DNA from: Phyllobacterium sp. T1293
GTDB lineage: Bacteria; Pseudomonadota; Alphaproteobacteria; Rhizobiales; Rhizobiaceae
Direction of reading: 5' to 3'
Assembly: GCF_020731415.2 (NCBI RefSeq)
Contig: NZ_CP088274.1
Coordinates: 62,001-126,000 of the forward strand
Length of the DNA stretch: 64,000 nucleotides
The position numbers and the translations under genes were made by a program. The notes below the pieces were generated by a model. That model saw only the letters and a list, made by a program, of their open reading frames with translations. It did no database searches and was not told the DNA's origin. Of this stretch, positions 1 to 8,497 are shown one piece after another; the stretch's first letter is position 1, and each line of letters opens with the position of its first letter.

Positions 1-145
1 GGAACGTGAAAAAATACTCCTTGCTTTCGATGCTCAACTCAAAGCCAAAAGTATCAATCCCGGCACTTCTGCAGACCTTACAGTTGCAAGCCTTTTTGCT
101 TCAAAACTCATCTGGCTCTTGCATAATGGCGAGGTAAATGCTTGA
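1..145 (+). CDS. Triphosphoribosyl-dephospho-CoA synthase-like protein (CitG family), C-terminal end only
   Basis: Only the last 47 residues are present, in the frame beginning at base 2 and ending at TGA 143-145. The stretch SINPGTSADLTVASLF matches the conserved C-terminal NPGT-AD-L motif of the CitG / triphosphoribosyl-dephospho-CoA synthase family. Members of this family are found in H4MPT gene clusters of methylotrophs, where they are thought to act in cofactor assembly; the exact substrate there is not settled. The downstream neighbour fae on the same strand fits that context. The start and the rest of the gene lie outside the window. Family assignment rests on a short motif, so it is fairly but not fully secure. 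Confidence 0.7.
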   Translation, partial: EREKILLAFDAQLKAKSINPGTSADLTVASLFASKLIWLLHNGEVNA

Positions 146-152
146 ATTTCCC

Positions 153-171
153 CAGCGGATTTTGTCCGCTG
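153..171 (+). terminator. Short hairpin between the CitG-like gene and fae
   Basis: CAGCGGA at 153-159 and TCCGCTG at 165-171 form a 7-bp stem with a 5-nt loop, 7 nt after the upstream stop codon. No clear U tract follows, so it may be a weak terminator or an mRNA-stabilising stem rather than a strong terminator. Confidence 0.35.
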
Positions 172-300
172 CTATCTGGCCAACCGACCCCGGACTGAGG
201 GTGCTGTGAACAAGGATAGCTGTCCATCGAGAGTCGTGTCTCGAGAGGTACGGCGTCTTTGGACAAACCACTTGGAAACGGTTTAGGGAGGTATTTGGCC

Positions 301-807
301 GTGGCTAAAATCAACAAGGTAATGGTTGGCGAATCGCTGGTTGGCGATGGTAATGAAGTTGCGCATATCGATCTGTTGATCGGACCGCGCGGCAGTGCAG
401 TTGAAACAGCATTCTGCAACGCTTTGACAAATAACAAGGATGGATTCACCTCTCTCCTTGCGGTAATCGCGCCGAATTTGGCATGTAAGCCAAACACCAT
501 TCTGTTTAACAAGGTTACCATCAAGGGAGCCAAACAGGCTGTCCAGATGTTTGGCCCCGCACAGCACGCAGTGGCCAAAGCGGTTCAGGACAGTGTAGCC
601 GATGGCACTATTCCAGCTGATGAAGCCGACGATCTGTTTATATGCGTTGGTGTTTTCATCCATTGGGAGGCTGAGGACGACGCGAAGATTCAGGACTTCA
701 ATTATCGGGCAACCAAGGAAGCTCTCGAACGTGCAGTATCGGGCAAGCCGACTGCCGCCGAAGCAACAGCTCAGCGCGATGCTGTAAAGCATCCGTTCAG
801 CGCTTAG
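301..807 (+). CDS. fae: Formaldehyde-activating enzyme
   Basis: Fae joins formaldehyde to tetrahydromethanopterin, giving methylene-H4MPT; it is cytoplasmic and highly expressed in H4MPT methylotrophs. The 168-residue product matches the family length of about 170. It carries the [18 protein letters not shown] start with the conserved His used in catalysis, followed by a [11 protein letters not shown] segment. The GTG start at 301 is chosen because AGGGAGG at 285-291 lies at good spacing and homologues begin with (M)AKI-KV; an in-frame ATG at 259 would add an unsupported 14-residue tail. It stands alone on the plus strand, followed by a strong terminator at 894-929. Confidence 0.97.
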   Translation: MAKINKVMVGESLVGDGNEVAHIDLLIGPRGSAVETAFCNALTNNKDGFTSLLAVIAPNLACKPNTILFNKVTIKGAKQAVQMFGPAQHAVAKAVQDSVADGTIPADEADDLFICVGVFIHWEAEDDAKIQDFNYRATKEALERAVSGKPTAAEATAQRDAVKHPFSA

Positions 808-893
808 ACACGAGACAACCTCGCACAGAGTACGCCCTCTGTTGCACCGGATGGTCTGTTGCGCCGGTTGGCAAAACGTTTGGGCTTCTAGAA

Positions 894-929
894 TTGAGCA
901 AGGGGAAAGCAAGCAATCCCCTTGCTCAA
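894..929. terminator. Bidirectional terminator between fae and the HisA-like gene
   Basis: TTGAGCAAGGGG (894-905) and CCCCTTGCTCAA (918-929) form a perfect 12-bp stem with a 12-nt loop. It sits in the short space between two convergent genes (fae ending at 807, the HisA-like gene ending at 937), so it can serve both strands. Confidence 0.75.
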
Positions 930-936
930 ACCTGCC

Positions 937-1641
937 TCAATCGCTGTTTTTCATCAGAGACGAGATTGTCTCCGATGTCAGTGATCCATTGTGCAGCGAG
1001 GTAGCGACAAGTGCTGCTGAGATGCCGATTGCTTCCAGTTGTTCAAGATCATGGACATGGCGAACGCCGCCCGCAGCGATAACTGCACGATTGCCGGCAC
1101 GGCGCTTGATTTCGGTCAATCGTTTCAAATCGGGGCCCGAATTGGCGCCGACACGGCCTAGCGTCATGACGATGATCCGGGATGGCCAGTTATCAGCATT
1201 TTCAAGAATAGACGGCGGCCCGAGAAATTCGTCCTCTTTGAAATCCAGGGATAGAACCAGCCGTGGATTTTCGCGTAATTTCTCAAGCACGGAAGCATCG
1301 GATTGAGACTCTGAACCCAACACAGGTGATAGGCCATCCATATTCAAGGCTTGTTCCAGCTGGCTAAGGGTCGAAAAACCAGCGTCCAGCCAGACATGGG
1401 CTACGGCGAATAATGGCCTCAACCTTTTCAACGTATCATCAGAAGGTCCGCGCTGTATTGCGTCGAGTTCGGCAATATAGAAGGCTGGAAAAGGATAGAG
1501 TTTGCGCAAACCTTCGGCCACATCAAGTACTTCAGCAGTGGGGCTAAGGGGTGTTTCGATAGGACGATAAGTCTCGCGCTCGCCCATATAGGCGCGAACA
1601 ACGAGTCCATCTTTTATGTCGAGTACCGGAATGATATGCAC
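937..1641 (-). CDS. HisA/HisF-related TIM-barrel protein of the H4MPT cluster
   Basis: A 234-residue protein starting HIIPVLDIKDGLVVRA, as in HisA-type (beta/alpha)8 barrels, with a second phosphate-binding segment near VIAAGGVRHVHDLEQL. HisA relatives recur in H4MPT biosynthesis clusters of methylotrophs and methanogens, and a step in pterin or methanofuran-type cofactor synthesis is suspected but not proven. It is probably not the histidine enzyme, because no his genes are nearby. Start: GTG at 1641 gives the family-like N terminus; the open frame continues to 1749 but would then overlap the divergent gene at 1663. Only 21 bp separate the two start codons. Confidence 0.8.
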   Translation of the reverse strand: MHIIPVLDIKDGLVVRAYMGERETYRPIETPLSPTAEVLDVAEGLRKLYPFPAFYIAELDAIQRGPSDDTLKRLRPLFAVAHVWLDAGFSTLSQLEQALNMDGLSPVLGSESQSDASVLEKLRENPRLVLSLDFKEDEFLGPPSILENADNWPSRIIVMTLGRVGANSGPDLKRLTEIKRRAGNRAVIAAGGVRHVHDLEQLEAIGISAALVATSLHNGSLTSETISSLMKNSD

Positions 1642-1662
1642 TTGTAGAATCCAAGGAATGTT

Positions 1663-2733
1663 ATGCTCATGAAACGCCGATTTGCTGCTGAAGGAAAGCC
1701 CCTGATTACCGGCTGGGACGTTGGGGGAGCCCATCTCAAGATGGCGCAATGCCAGAATGGCGAGATCGTCTCAGCAAAAATTTTCAAAACCCCACTCTGG
1801 CTCGGTGTCGATCAAGTGCGCGAGGTCCTGCACGAAATTGCGCCATTGGGGGCAGATGGTCATCTCAATGTGTTCACGATGACCGGAGAACTCTCGGATA
1901 CATTCACCTCACGCGACGCAGGAATTGCAGGGCTGCTTGATTTTATCGCAGAGCAATTCGGAGACAAGAACACGCTCATCTATGCTGGCCGTGCAGGCTT
2001 CTGTAATATTGATATGGCACGCAATCTGGGTGGGGACATCGCGTCCGCCAATTGGCACGCCACAGCTTCATTGAGCGCGAAACTGGCGGGGACCGGCCTG
2101 TTTATCGACATGGGATCGACCACTACGGATATACTTGCCTTCAGGAACGGTGAATTGATCCATGACGGTTACTCCGATGCGGAGCGGCTGTCGACCGGCG
2201 AACTGGTTTATACGGGGTTTGCCCGCTCGGCGCTGATCGGTATCGCGGCTCTTGTCCCCGTGCGTGGGCACATGACACCGCTTATGAACGAATATTTCGC
2301 CAACACCGCCGATCTGGGTCGTATTCTCGGAACGTTGGATGAGGCCGATGACAAATATCCATCTGCCGACCGTCAACCGAAAACCCTTGCCGGGTCCATT
2401 CAAAGGATAGCAAGGATGGTGGGGCGTGATAGTGGCGACCTGCATGAGGCGGAATGGATCGATATTGCACGGTGGTTCAGCGAGCACCAAATACGCATGA
2501 TCCATGATGGAGCTTTCCGGGTAGCACGCCATCTTTCGCCCGCCCAGACCGCACCCATTGTTGGTGCAGGTATAGGCAGACCGCAAATCAAACAACTGGC
2601 CCGGCGTATGGACCGACCCTATCTAGATTTCGGCATGTTGATACCAGCAACGCCAGATGCACGGGACGATGCAAGCAAAGCTGCGCCTGCAGCCGCGGTC
2701 GCACTGCTCACTTCAATGTCCTTGGCAGGATAA
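1663..2733 (+). CDS. H4MPT-linked C1-transfer pathway protein (hydantoinase/oxoprolinase-like fold)
   Basis: This 356-residue protein has a sugar kinase/Hsp70/actin-type nucleotide-binding start (TGWDVGGAHLKMA) and a second phosphate-loop-like segment (LFIDMGSTTTDILAF, about residues 146-160). Both are typical of the uncharacterised one-carbon family that accompanies H4MPT genes in methylotrophs (TIGR03123-type as I recall). The reaction is unknown; an ATP-dependent step in H4MPT or methanofuran assembly is a reasonable guess. The ATG at 1663 is preceded by AAGGA at 6-nt spacing; ATG 1669 is an alternative. It is divergent from the HisA-like gene and ends 1 nt before the convergent DUF447 gene. 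Confidence 0.82.
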   Translation: MLMKRRFAAEGKPLITGWDVGGAHLKMAQCQNGEIVSAKIFKTPLWLGVDQVREVLHEIAPLGADGHLNVFTMTGELSDTFTSRDAGIAGLLDFIAEQFGDKNTLIYAGRAGFCNIDMARNLGGDIASANWHATASLSAKLAGTGLFIDMGSTTTDILAFRNGELIHDGYSDAERLSTGELVYTGFARSALIGIAALVPVRGHMTPLMNEYFANTADLGRILGTLDEADDKYPSADRQPKTLAGSIQRIARMVGRDSGDLHEAEWIDIARWFSEHQIRMIHDGAFRVARHLSPAQTAPIVGAGIGRPQIKQLARRMDRPYLDFGMLIPATPDARDDASKAAPAAAVALLTSMSLAG

Positions 2734-2734
2734 T

Positions 2735-3340
2735 TCAGGCAGTGCCGGGATGACGCATTGCACTCTTGCCTTTTGAATCGGCGGCTTCCTGATGCTCCTT
2801 CACGCGCTGCATCAGCCATGACCACGCAAGCAGTTCATCCGGCCCTGCAGTCTTCTCGATCGCAATCGTGAGATAGCCAATTTCTGCATCGATCTTTTCT
2901 TGTGGCAGCATATGCAGACGGCTGACCAGAATGGCCAATTCGAGCACTGCGGCTTTGCCTCGATTGAGCCCGGTGAAAGGCGCGTGCATTGCCTCAGAAA
3001 CAACTTTGCAGAAATGGCGCGGACGCAATCCGTCATCATCGACGGACACCACCTGAAGCACTGAATGACTGAGTGCTGATTGCAGGCGCGGCACGGGAAA
3101 GCCCTCAACTGCGACAGTGGGCCACTCTTTGCGCCCCGTCAGACAGCCGGCAAACACCAGCATATCATCCGTATAATTGGCAATTGCAAAGGGGACAGCG
3201 CCAAGATTATCGAGCGTCTTCGATGGACGGAACGGCGCGATAACCCACCCATCCTCCTGCTGGATGATACCAAGCGGCGCAACATGGACAATTCCGGCAA
3301 CATCAACCGTCGTGACGATGGTTTCCCTGATATAGGTCAA
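2735..3340 (-). CDS. DUF447-type protein of the H4MPT cluster
   Basis: A 201-residue cytoplasmic protein. The N-terminal part (IRETIVTTVD, HVAPLGI, WVIAPFRPSKTLDNL) is characteristic of the DUF447 family, which has a flavin-reductase-like fold and is shared between methanogens and H4MPT methylotrophs. The function is unknown, but its constant association with H4MPT genes suggests a role in cofactor synthesis. It is the last gene of a five-gene minus-strand operon: its ATG overlaps the stop of the gene before it by 4 nt (ATGA at 3337-3340), which implies translational coupling. Family assignment is from memory of the conserved start. Confidence 0.78.
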   Translation of the reverse strand: MTYIRETIVTTVDVAGIVHVAPLGIIQQEDGWVIAPFRPSKTLDNLGAVPFAIANYTDDMLVFAGCLTGRKEWPTVAVEGFPVPRLQSALSHSVLQVVSVDDDGLRPRHFCKVVSEAMHAPFTGLNRGKAAVLELAILVSRLHMLPQEKIDAEIGYLTIAIEKTAGPDELLAWSWLMQRVKEHQEAADSKGKSAMRHPGTA

Positions 3341-4737
3341 GTCGTCGTATCCTTCTTCGATCGTAACGTATGGCCCGCTTCTTTTAATCTTTGACGATCC
3401 ATTTTTTCTTCCGGACTGGCAGCACCCCAGGCAAGTGTTTCGTCCTGTGTATACCGCTTGCCCAGCTTCCAGGCTATTTCGGCTTTGGTCAGCTCCGCGC
3501 CCAGATAAAAGGCGTGGGCACCGTCAGATTCAACGTTGAGCTTCGGGAAAAGTTCAAATGCATCCTGTGCAATTGCATGACCTTTGGCATTGAAGATGTG
3601 GATGCCATCTGGCGCAGTCATAATGCGGAAATTGGCGTCGCGCACATCACTGGCAAGGACGGCGATATCCTCTACGCTGTTCGGATAGGGCTTACGGTCG
3701 TGGATCTGCAAAAGTCCAGCATCATAGCCGCGTGGCAGGGCATGATCCTGTTTGGCTGCAAACATGATGCGGCGCGCCCGATCATGCTCTTCAACAGTAC
3801 GAATGGTGTGAGGACTGACATTAACGACAAGGACGTTGTCTATCGATAGTTCCGAACAAATCCCTGAGAGCAGTGCGGTAATACCGGACGAGTCCGCATC
3901 TGTTAGCTCGGTCAGATTACCGGTGCCCATCATCATCGGGATATCGGGCCATCGGCGGCGGGCTTCCAGAAATCGTCCGAGCGAAGCGGCAAAACCGAAA
4001 TGGATTGGATCGAGTACCGGATCGGCAATGAAGGAGATATTCGCATTCTGTGCGGCCGCAATCGCACGGCCAAGTGAATCAAGATCACCTGCAACTGAAG
4101 GAATGAGGATTGGAACGGCGTTATATTTCACCGCCAGGTCTATAGTTTCCTCGGTGAGGCTAAGCAGATAATCAGCACCGGCGGCGGCACCGGTTTCAAG
4201 CTCAGTACGGTTGGCTGAATCCACGCTGACGGAAAGGCCTTGGGCCTTTAGACGGCGGATAGCATCGGCAAGATGCGGAAACGGCGTGTCCGGCAAGCAG
4301 CCGAGATCAATGACATCCGCGCCCGCAGCAGCAAGTTTCGAAGCACGCTCGACCAATGCCTCCAAGGACAGGGCTGAAGCGTCAACTATTTCCGCGAAGA
4401 TGCGCATATTGTGTCTGGAGAGATCAATCGGCTTGCCAACACGCCCGAGAAATACCGGCAGGTCAGCAACCTCGTCTGGGCCTCGCAGGAAGGGAATGTC
4501 GAAGCGTGTGCTCAAGCGGTCAAGATCGCCGCGATAACGGCCAGGTAATATGATGCGATCCGCTACAACCGGAGGCTTCAATCGCCGTGCGATAATCTCT
4601 TCACTCATCAGTGCAGCGACCTTCACACCTATATCAACGATTTCATAGGTGAAGGTTGTATCCTTGAGATCGGAAAGTATCCGTTCCAGCCGTGAGCGGG
4701 CCAGATGCCCGGTCAAGAACAGGAGATGCTCAGTCAT
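3337..4737 (-). CDS. Dihydropteroate synthase-like protein (DUF6513 N-terminal domain)
   Basis: This 466-residue protein has an N-terminal domain of about 130 residues (LLFLTGHLARSRLERIL) and a TIM-barrel DHPS-like domain. The latter shows segments such as GADVIDLGCLPDTPF, VSVDSANRTEL and FIADPVLDP, which correspond to pterin-binding strands of dihydropteroate synthase. In methanogens and H4MPT methylotrophs this family is linked to the step that joins the pterin to the ribofuranosyl-aminobenzene part of H4MPT. ATG 4737 (MTEHLLFL) is preferred to 4752 because it reduces the overlap with the upstream flavoprotein gene to 8 nt. Third-from-last gene block of the operon; the precise reaction is inferred. 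Confidence 0.8.
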   Translation of the reverse strand: MTEHLLFLTGHLARSRLERILSDLKDTTFTYEIVDIGVKVAALMSEEIIARRLKPPVVADRIILPGRYRGDLDRLSTRFDIPFLRGPDEVADLPVFLGRVGKPIDLSRHNMRIFAEIVDASALSLEALVERASKLAAAGADVIDLGCLPDTPFPHLADAIRRLKAQGLSVSVDSANRTELETGAAAGADYLLSLTEETIDLAVKYNAVPILIPSVAGDLDSLGRAIAAAQNANISFIADPVLDPIHFGFAASLGRFLEARRRWPDIPMMMGTGNLTELTDADSSGITALLSGICSELSIDNVLVVNVSPHTIRTVEEHDRARRIMFAAKQDHALPRGYDAGLLQIHDRKPYPNSVEDIAVLASDVRDANFRIMTAPDGIHIFNAKGHAIAQDAFELFPKLNVESDGAHAFYLGAELTKAEIAWKLGKRYTQDETLAWGAASPEEKMDRQRLKEAGHTLRSKKDTTT

Positions 4738-5281
4738 ATCGGGCAACTTCATTCGAACGGCGCGCGATAGCCGCCTTCAATTCGGCCAATGACTCGACAA
4801 CCTCGGTCCGTTCATAGGTTTTTAGACGCGCCGTATTGGCAAGATCGATTGGCCGGGGGTAAACTTTCACCATGCCACCCGGAGCCATTGTTTCAAGCTC
4901 AGGCGCCGTGTCACAGGCAAAAACAATGGATGGAACGAGGCATTTGCCCGCCTGCGCATATACATTTGTAGGAAGTGAATCTGAAATTCCGACAACGCAT
5001 TTTGCTACCGTATTCGATGTTGCGGGGGCAATAACCGCCGTGTGATACACGCCGTTATAAAAGCCTCCCACAGGCACTGAACTTGCCGTCTTGTCGTGCA
5101 AAACCCGTGTCGTCTCAGCAAAATCGAGCTTCAATCCATACATGCGCAGCACTTCGTTGGCGGCTTTTGAAACAAACACATCACAATGTTCGAGCGTTCT
5201 TATCAACTCAAAACTTTCCACAAAAAAATGACCGGAGCCAGTCAATGCCCAAGCCCATCGCGGCGTATGCAGTCGTGTCAT
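4730..5281 (-). CDS. HFCD-family flavoprotein, probable dihydromethanopterin reductase-type
   Basis: At 183 residues, with AWALTGSGHFFVES at the start and VIAPATSNTVAKCVVGISDSLPTN in the middle, this is the pattern of the flavoprotein/HFCD family (archaeoflavoprotein, DmrB-like). In methylotrophs the homologue sits in the H4MPT cluster; reduction of dihydromethanopterin to H4MPT is the likely job, using FMN. The ATG overlaps the preceding kinase stop by 4 nt (5278-5281). No signal peptide is seen, so it is cytoplasmic. The family is clear; the specific reaction is inferred from relatives and neighbourhood. Confidence 0.82.
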   Translation of the reverse strand: MTRLHTPRWAWALTGSGHFFVESFELIRTLEHCDVFVSKAANEVLRMYGLKLDFAETTRVLHDKTASSVPVGGFYNGVYHTAVIAPATSNTVAKCVVGISDSLPTNVYAQAGKCLVPSIVFACDTAPELETMAPGGMVKVYPRPIDLANTARLKTYERTEVVESLAELKAAIARRSNEVARYD

Positions 5282-5913
5282 TGCCCACCCATCGCTTCGA
5301 AATGTCTCGCGCCTGTCATCACGCGTCCCGGAACGGCTGCCAAGGGTAAATCCAGCAGATTCAATATAGCTGGCCCCACCATGTGAAGACTCGTGTCATT
5401 TGCCAGCATGTCCGGCAGCATTCTGTCGACAATACCCGCATCAACCAGCTCTGTGACCGACGAATAGAACTGGTACTCGTCGGTCTGCTTTATCAGCAAT
5501 ACAGCCTGACTCTGCAATTGTTTGGCAAGCCACGCGCTTAAACTATCCGACGTAATATCCCATGACATGGGAATGTCCGGCGCGCCTATGGTCATCGATG
5601 AGGGCAACCAAACGGGGACAGAACCCGCGTCAAGCGCGTTGCTGATTTCCGCAATCGACCGCACGATCTGTAAGCATTCGTGATGGTCGGCAATGGCAAT
5701 GCCAAACTGATCCATGGCGAGGATTGCCATTGCATGTGCAGCTTCGTCTGAATAGCCAAGACGCCCCTGCGAAGCCCGGATCTGGTCCGCAAAGGGCCCA
5801 CCTCCGGGCACGATGATCAGAGGGAACGTTGCGCTGGCCAGCACATTGATCCAGCGATGCATTTCTCCGTGACCCGCCGTACTTCCTCCAAGCTTTACGA
5901 CAAGTGGTGTCAT
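5278..5913 (-). CDS. Amino-acid-kinase-fold protein, MfnE-like phosphate kinase
   Basis: A 211-residue kinase of the aspartate/glutamate/uridylate kinase superfamily. VVKLGGST at the N terminus and IIVPGGGPFAD near residue 34 form the nucleotide-binding loops. In methanogens, MfnE of this fold phosphorylates aminomethylfuran phosphate during methanofuran synthesis. The upstream gene here encodes MfnB, the enzyme that makes the furan precursor, so an MfnE-like role in making the methanofuran-type carbon carrier is a strong inference. Coupled by ATGA overlaps at both ends (5910-5913 and 5278-5281). Confidence 0.82.
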   Translation of the reverse strand: MTPLVVKLGGSTAGHGEMHRWINVLASATFPLIIVPGGGPFADQIRASQGRLGYSDEAAHAMAILAMDQFGIAIADHHECLQIVRSIAEISNALDAGSVPVWLPSSMTIGAPDIPMSWDITSDSLSAWLAKQLQSQAVLLIKQTDEYQFYSSVTELVDAGIVDRMLPDMLANDTSLHMVGPAILNLLDLPLAAVPGRVMTGARHFEAMGGQ

Positions 5914-7079
5914 GAAGACTTTCGGCCTCCATGCACCTGCGTGAAGCGCAGCTTGGCAGAGTTCTTGACTTCGCGTGTTCGCTCGATCTCAACGCCTACG
6001 CCACCGGGGCCTATCTCCAGTTTCTCAGCGCGAACGAAAACGCGGACCACCCGGGGATTTTTCAGTACGAACGCGGCTACTTGTTCCGCCAGCGTCTCTG
6101 CAAGCTCCACATGACCCTCGGCAACGATGGCACGGATGCCATCCATTATCAGATCGTACGAAACCACATGCCGCATATCTTCGGGATTGCGTGTCACCCG
6201 CAAAACCTCAGCGACAACGTCGAAACGCACCTTTTGGGTTTTGCCATGTTCAAAACTATAAGCCCCTATGTAGACAGGGAGAACAAAATCGCGGACAAAA
6301 ATCTTGTCTGTGCCCAGTCCCGCTTCCTCCGGTTCCGGAAAATAGCCCCGCGCGGCAAGCAATTTATAATCTACGCTCGCCGGCCCTCCCTCTTCCAGAA
6401 CTTCGGGAATGAGACCGCGTATCTTTGCCGTTGCCTGTGCATCAATGGATGACCTTCGGTTAAGATCAACACAGAGCGCTCCACGAAAACCCATAAAATC
6501 CGGATCATAGGTCAGCAGTCGCGAAACATCCGGCGCTTCGAGCGATCCGGCAACGCCAACCATTAACCCATGGGACTGACCACTCCCGATAAATTTTCCA
6601 ATTTGATCGGGAGACATATGATTGAGCAATCGGCCTTTGGATTTATCTGCAGTGTCGATCATAAGGCCGAAAAACCCCCAAACCGACAAGCGTTCGAATA
6701 GAGTTTCGCTGTAAGATTTCCAGTTGTCGGCAAAGATAACTGCAATCAATTTATTGTGTGAAGCAAGCGGCCTGAGTGCCTCTATACAAACATCCAACTG
6801 CTCTGATGGAAATAAGCCAATCTTGATGTAATCCAGACCAGCCGAAGCAAATTCCTCTACTCTTCGGCGGATGGTCTCCGGATGCATCGGAAGATCGCCG
6901 CAAGCTGCACTTATGGGGCGCCGTCCCGCTATAAAGCCCTTGACTTTCAATATCTTAGACAGATCAACGGCACCTAGCGCTCCATTGTCAGGATCTTTCA
7001 TGTCAATGATATCTGCGCCATTTTGGAAGACGATTTCCGCTTCCTCACGGTTCTGGACACTTGCCAGCATTTTTGTCAT
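5910..7079 (-). CDS. MfnB-FolB fusion: (5-formylfuran-3-yl)methyl phosphate synthase plus dihydroneopterin aldolase-like domain
   Basis: This is a two-domain protein of 389 residues. Residues 1 to about 235 match MfnB/4-HFC-P synthase: MTKMLASVQN, ADIIDMKDP-NGALGA, YIKIGLF, DTADKSKGRLL and FRGALC, with Lys residues in the usual places. This enzyme makes the furan ring of methanofuran from glyceraldehyde-3-phosphate. Residues about 265-375 resemble the FolB fold (KIFVRDFVLPVYIGAYSFEHGKTQKVRFDV), which acts on dihydroneopterin in pterin synthesis. Fusing a furan-cofactor and a pterin-cofactor enzyme ties the two C1 carriers together. ATG 7079 is preferred (GGGGG upstream at good spacing) over 7097. 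First gene of the operon. Confidence 0.88.
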   Translation of the reverse strand: MTKMLASVQNREEAEIVFQNGADIIDMKDPDNGALGAVDLSKILKVKGFIAGRRPISAACGDLPMHPETIRRRVEEFASAGLDYIKIGLFPSEQLDVCIEALRPLASHNKLIAVIFADNWKSYSETLFERLSVWGFFGLMIDTADKSKGRLLNHMSPDQIGKFIGSGQSHGLMVGVAGSLEAPDVSRLLTYDPDFMGFRGALCVDLNRRSSIDAQATAKIRGLIPEVLEEGGPASVDYKLLAARGYFPEPEEAGLGTDKIFVRDFVLPVYIGAYSFEHGKTQKVRFDVVAEVLRVTRNPEDMRHVVSYDLIMDGIRAIVAEGHVELAETLAEQVAAFVLKNPRVVRVFVRAEKLEIGPGGVGVEIERTREVKNSAKLRFTQVHGGRKSS

Positions 7080-7199
7080 TGGCTTGCCCCCGCACAAAAA
7101 TCAGAAACCTTGCCTTGCATGCAAGAAAAGCTGAGCCGAAGGGTTGAGATTATGGAGCGTTTGTTTAAAAACACTATGGGCACCTCTGTTCTTAACCCA

Positions 7200-7220
7200 C
7201 CGCCATTTCTTGAATGGCGG
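7200..7220 (+). promoter_or_regulatory. Perfect hairpin over the ribosome binding site of the PQQ-ABC operon
   Basis: CCGCCATT (7200-7207) and AATGGCGG (7213-7220) form an 8-bp stem with a 5-nt loop, ending 4 nt before the ATG at 7225. The right arm contains the only purine-rich Shine-Dalgarno candidate (GGCGG), so the hairpin would hide it. It may be a translational switch, or a protein-binding inverted repeat on DNA. Confidence 0.5.
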
Positions 7221-7224
7221 CAGT

Positions 7225-8472
7225 ATGAATGGTTTGGTCATGAAGAGTACGGTGCCAAATACTCTCACGTTTTTATTCGGCTTTTTTTTGCTGTTCGTCA
7301 ACGTGTCTGAGCTATCGGCGCAGCAATCAAAGACAAATCAAACAGCAAAGCCAATTGTCGATATCAGAATCGGCTATCTCCGTGCCTACGAACCCCAATT
7401 GGCACTTTCCGTCCTGGATATCCCTCCGCGCGATGAAGGCGTCGCCGGTGCAAATGTTGCGATCAACGACAACAACACAACAGGAAAATTTCTCGGTCAG
7501 CAATTCACGCTGGACATCACGGAAACAAAGTTCGACGCTGATTTGACGTCAGCTTTCAAGGAAATGGTTGCACGCGGCGACCGGTTCATCCTGACAGATG
7601 TTTCTGCCAAACAATTGCTGGCAATAGCGGATCTGGCAAAGGATGCTGGAGTGCTGCTTTTTAACGTTGGTTCGACCGACGATGTTTTACGTGAAGAGGA
7701 ATGCCGGTCGAATATCTTTCACACGGCGCCCACACGCAGCATGCTGGCCGACGGCCTGGCGCAGTACCTCGTTTGGAAACAATGGCGCAAATGGGTATTG
7801 CTTTATGGTTCCCATGATAACGACAAGCTCTACGCTGACGCCATCAGACGTGCCGCAACGCGCTTTGGAGCTACAATCGTAGAAGAGCGTCTCTATGAAG
7901 ACAACGGTACAGCACGAAGGACTGACAGTGGTGTGGTTCTCGTCCAGCAGCAGATGCCGGTCTTTACCCAGAACCTGCCTGAACATGATGTCGTCATTGT
8001 TGCCGATGAAAGCGAAGTGTTCGGCAGCTACGTTCCCTACAGAACATGGACTCCCCGCCCGGTAGCGGGAACGGCTGGTCTGGTGGCCTCCAGCTGGCAC
8101 CCGGCGAGCGAACAGTGGGGCGGCGTACAAATCCAGAACCGTTTTGCCAAAACCACTGGCCGGCGGATGCTATCCAAGGACATGCAGGCATGGACGGCCG
8201 TGCGTATCCTCGGGGAAGCAGTAACCCGGGCGAAGAGTGCCGAGACGAAACAGGTCGAGGACTATATCAAATCGGATGAGTTTTCGATCGCCGCCTTCAA
8301 GGGTCAGAAGCTCAGTTTCCGCAATTGGAACTGGCAGTTGCGGCAGCCGATCCTGATCGGTGATGGGCACAGCGTCGTTTCAACATCACCGCAAACGGGC
8401 TTTCTGCATCAATTCTCGGAACTCGATACTTTGGGCGTCGACAGACCGGAGACCAAGTGCAAGCTCAAATAA
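7225..8472 (+). CDS. PQQ-associated ABC transporter substrate-binding protein (lutA-like)
   Basis: A 415-residue periplasmic protein with a signal peptide (membrane stretch LTFLFGFFLLFVNVSELSAQ, cleavage near residue 30) and a type I periplasmic-binding fold of the branched-chain amino acid receptor type. Segments such as IRIGYLRAYEPQLALS, DDVLREEECR-NIFHTAPTR and KQWRKWVLLYGSHDND are typical of the family found beside PQQ-dependent alcohol dehydrogenases (TIGR03863-type). In Methylobacterium the related LutA belongs to a lanthanide-uptake locus, so the ligand may be a metal or metallophore complex. The start could be 7225 or 7240. First gene of a six-gene plus-strand operon. Confidence 0.82.
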   Translation: MNGLVMKSTVPNTLTFLFGFFLLFVNVSELSAQQSKTNQTAKPIVDIRIGYLRAYEPQLALSVLDIPPRDEGVAGANVAINDNNTTGKFLGQQFTLDITETKFDADLTSAFKEMVARGDRFILTDVSAKQLLAIADLAKDAGVLLFNVGSTDDVLREEECRSNIFHTAPTRSMLADGLAQYLVWKQWRKWVLLYGSHDNDKLYADAIRRAATRFGATIVEERLYEDNGTARRTDSGVVLVQQQMPVFTQNLPEHDVVIVADESEVFGSYVPYRTWTPRPVAGTAGLVASSWHPASEQWGGVQIQNRFAKTTGRRMLSKDMQAWTAVRILGEAVTRAKSAETKQVEDYIKSDEFSIAAFKGQKLSFRNWNWQLRQPILIGDGHSVVSTSPQTGFLHQFSELDTLGVDRPETKCKLK

Positions 8473-8497
8473 AATATGGATAAATGGGAGGAATAAG

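Noticed and set aside
283..912. 209-codon open frame antisense to fae
   Set aside because: It is a shadow of the fae codon pattern and has no family likeness or RBS.
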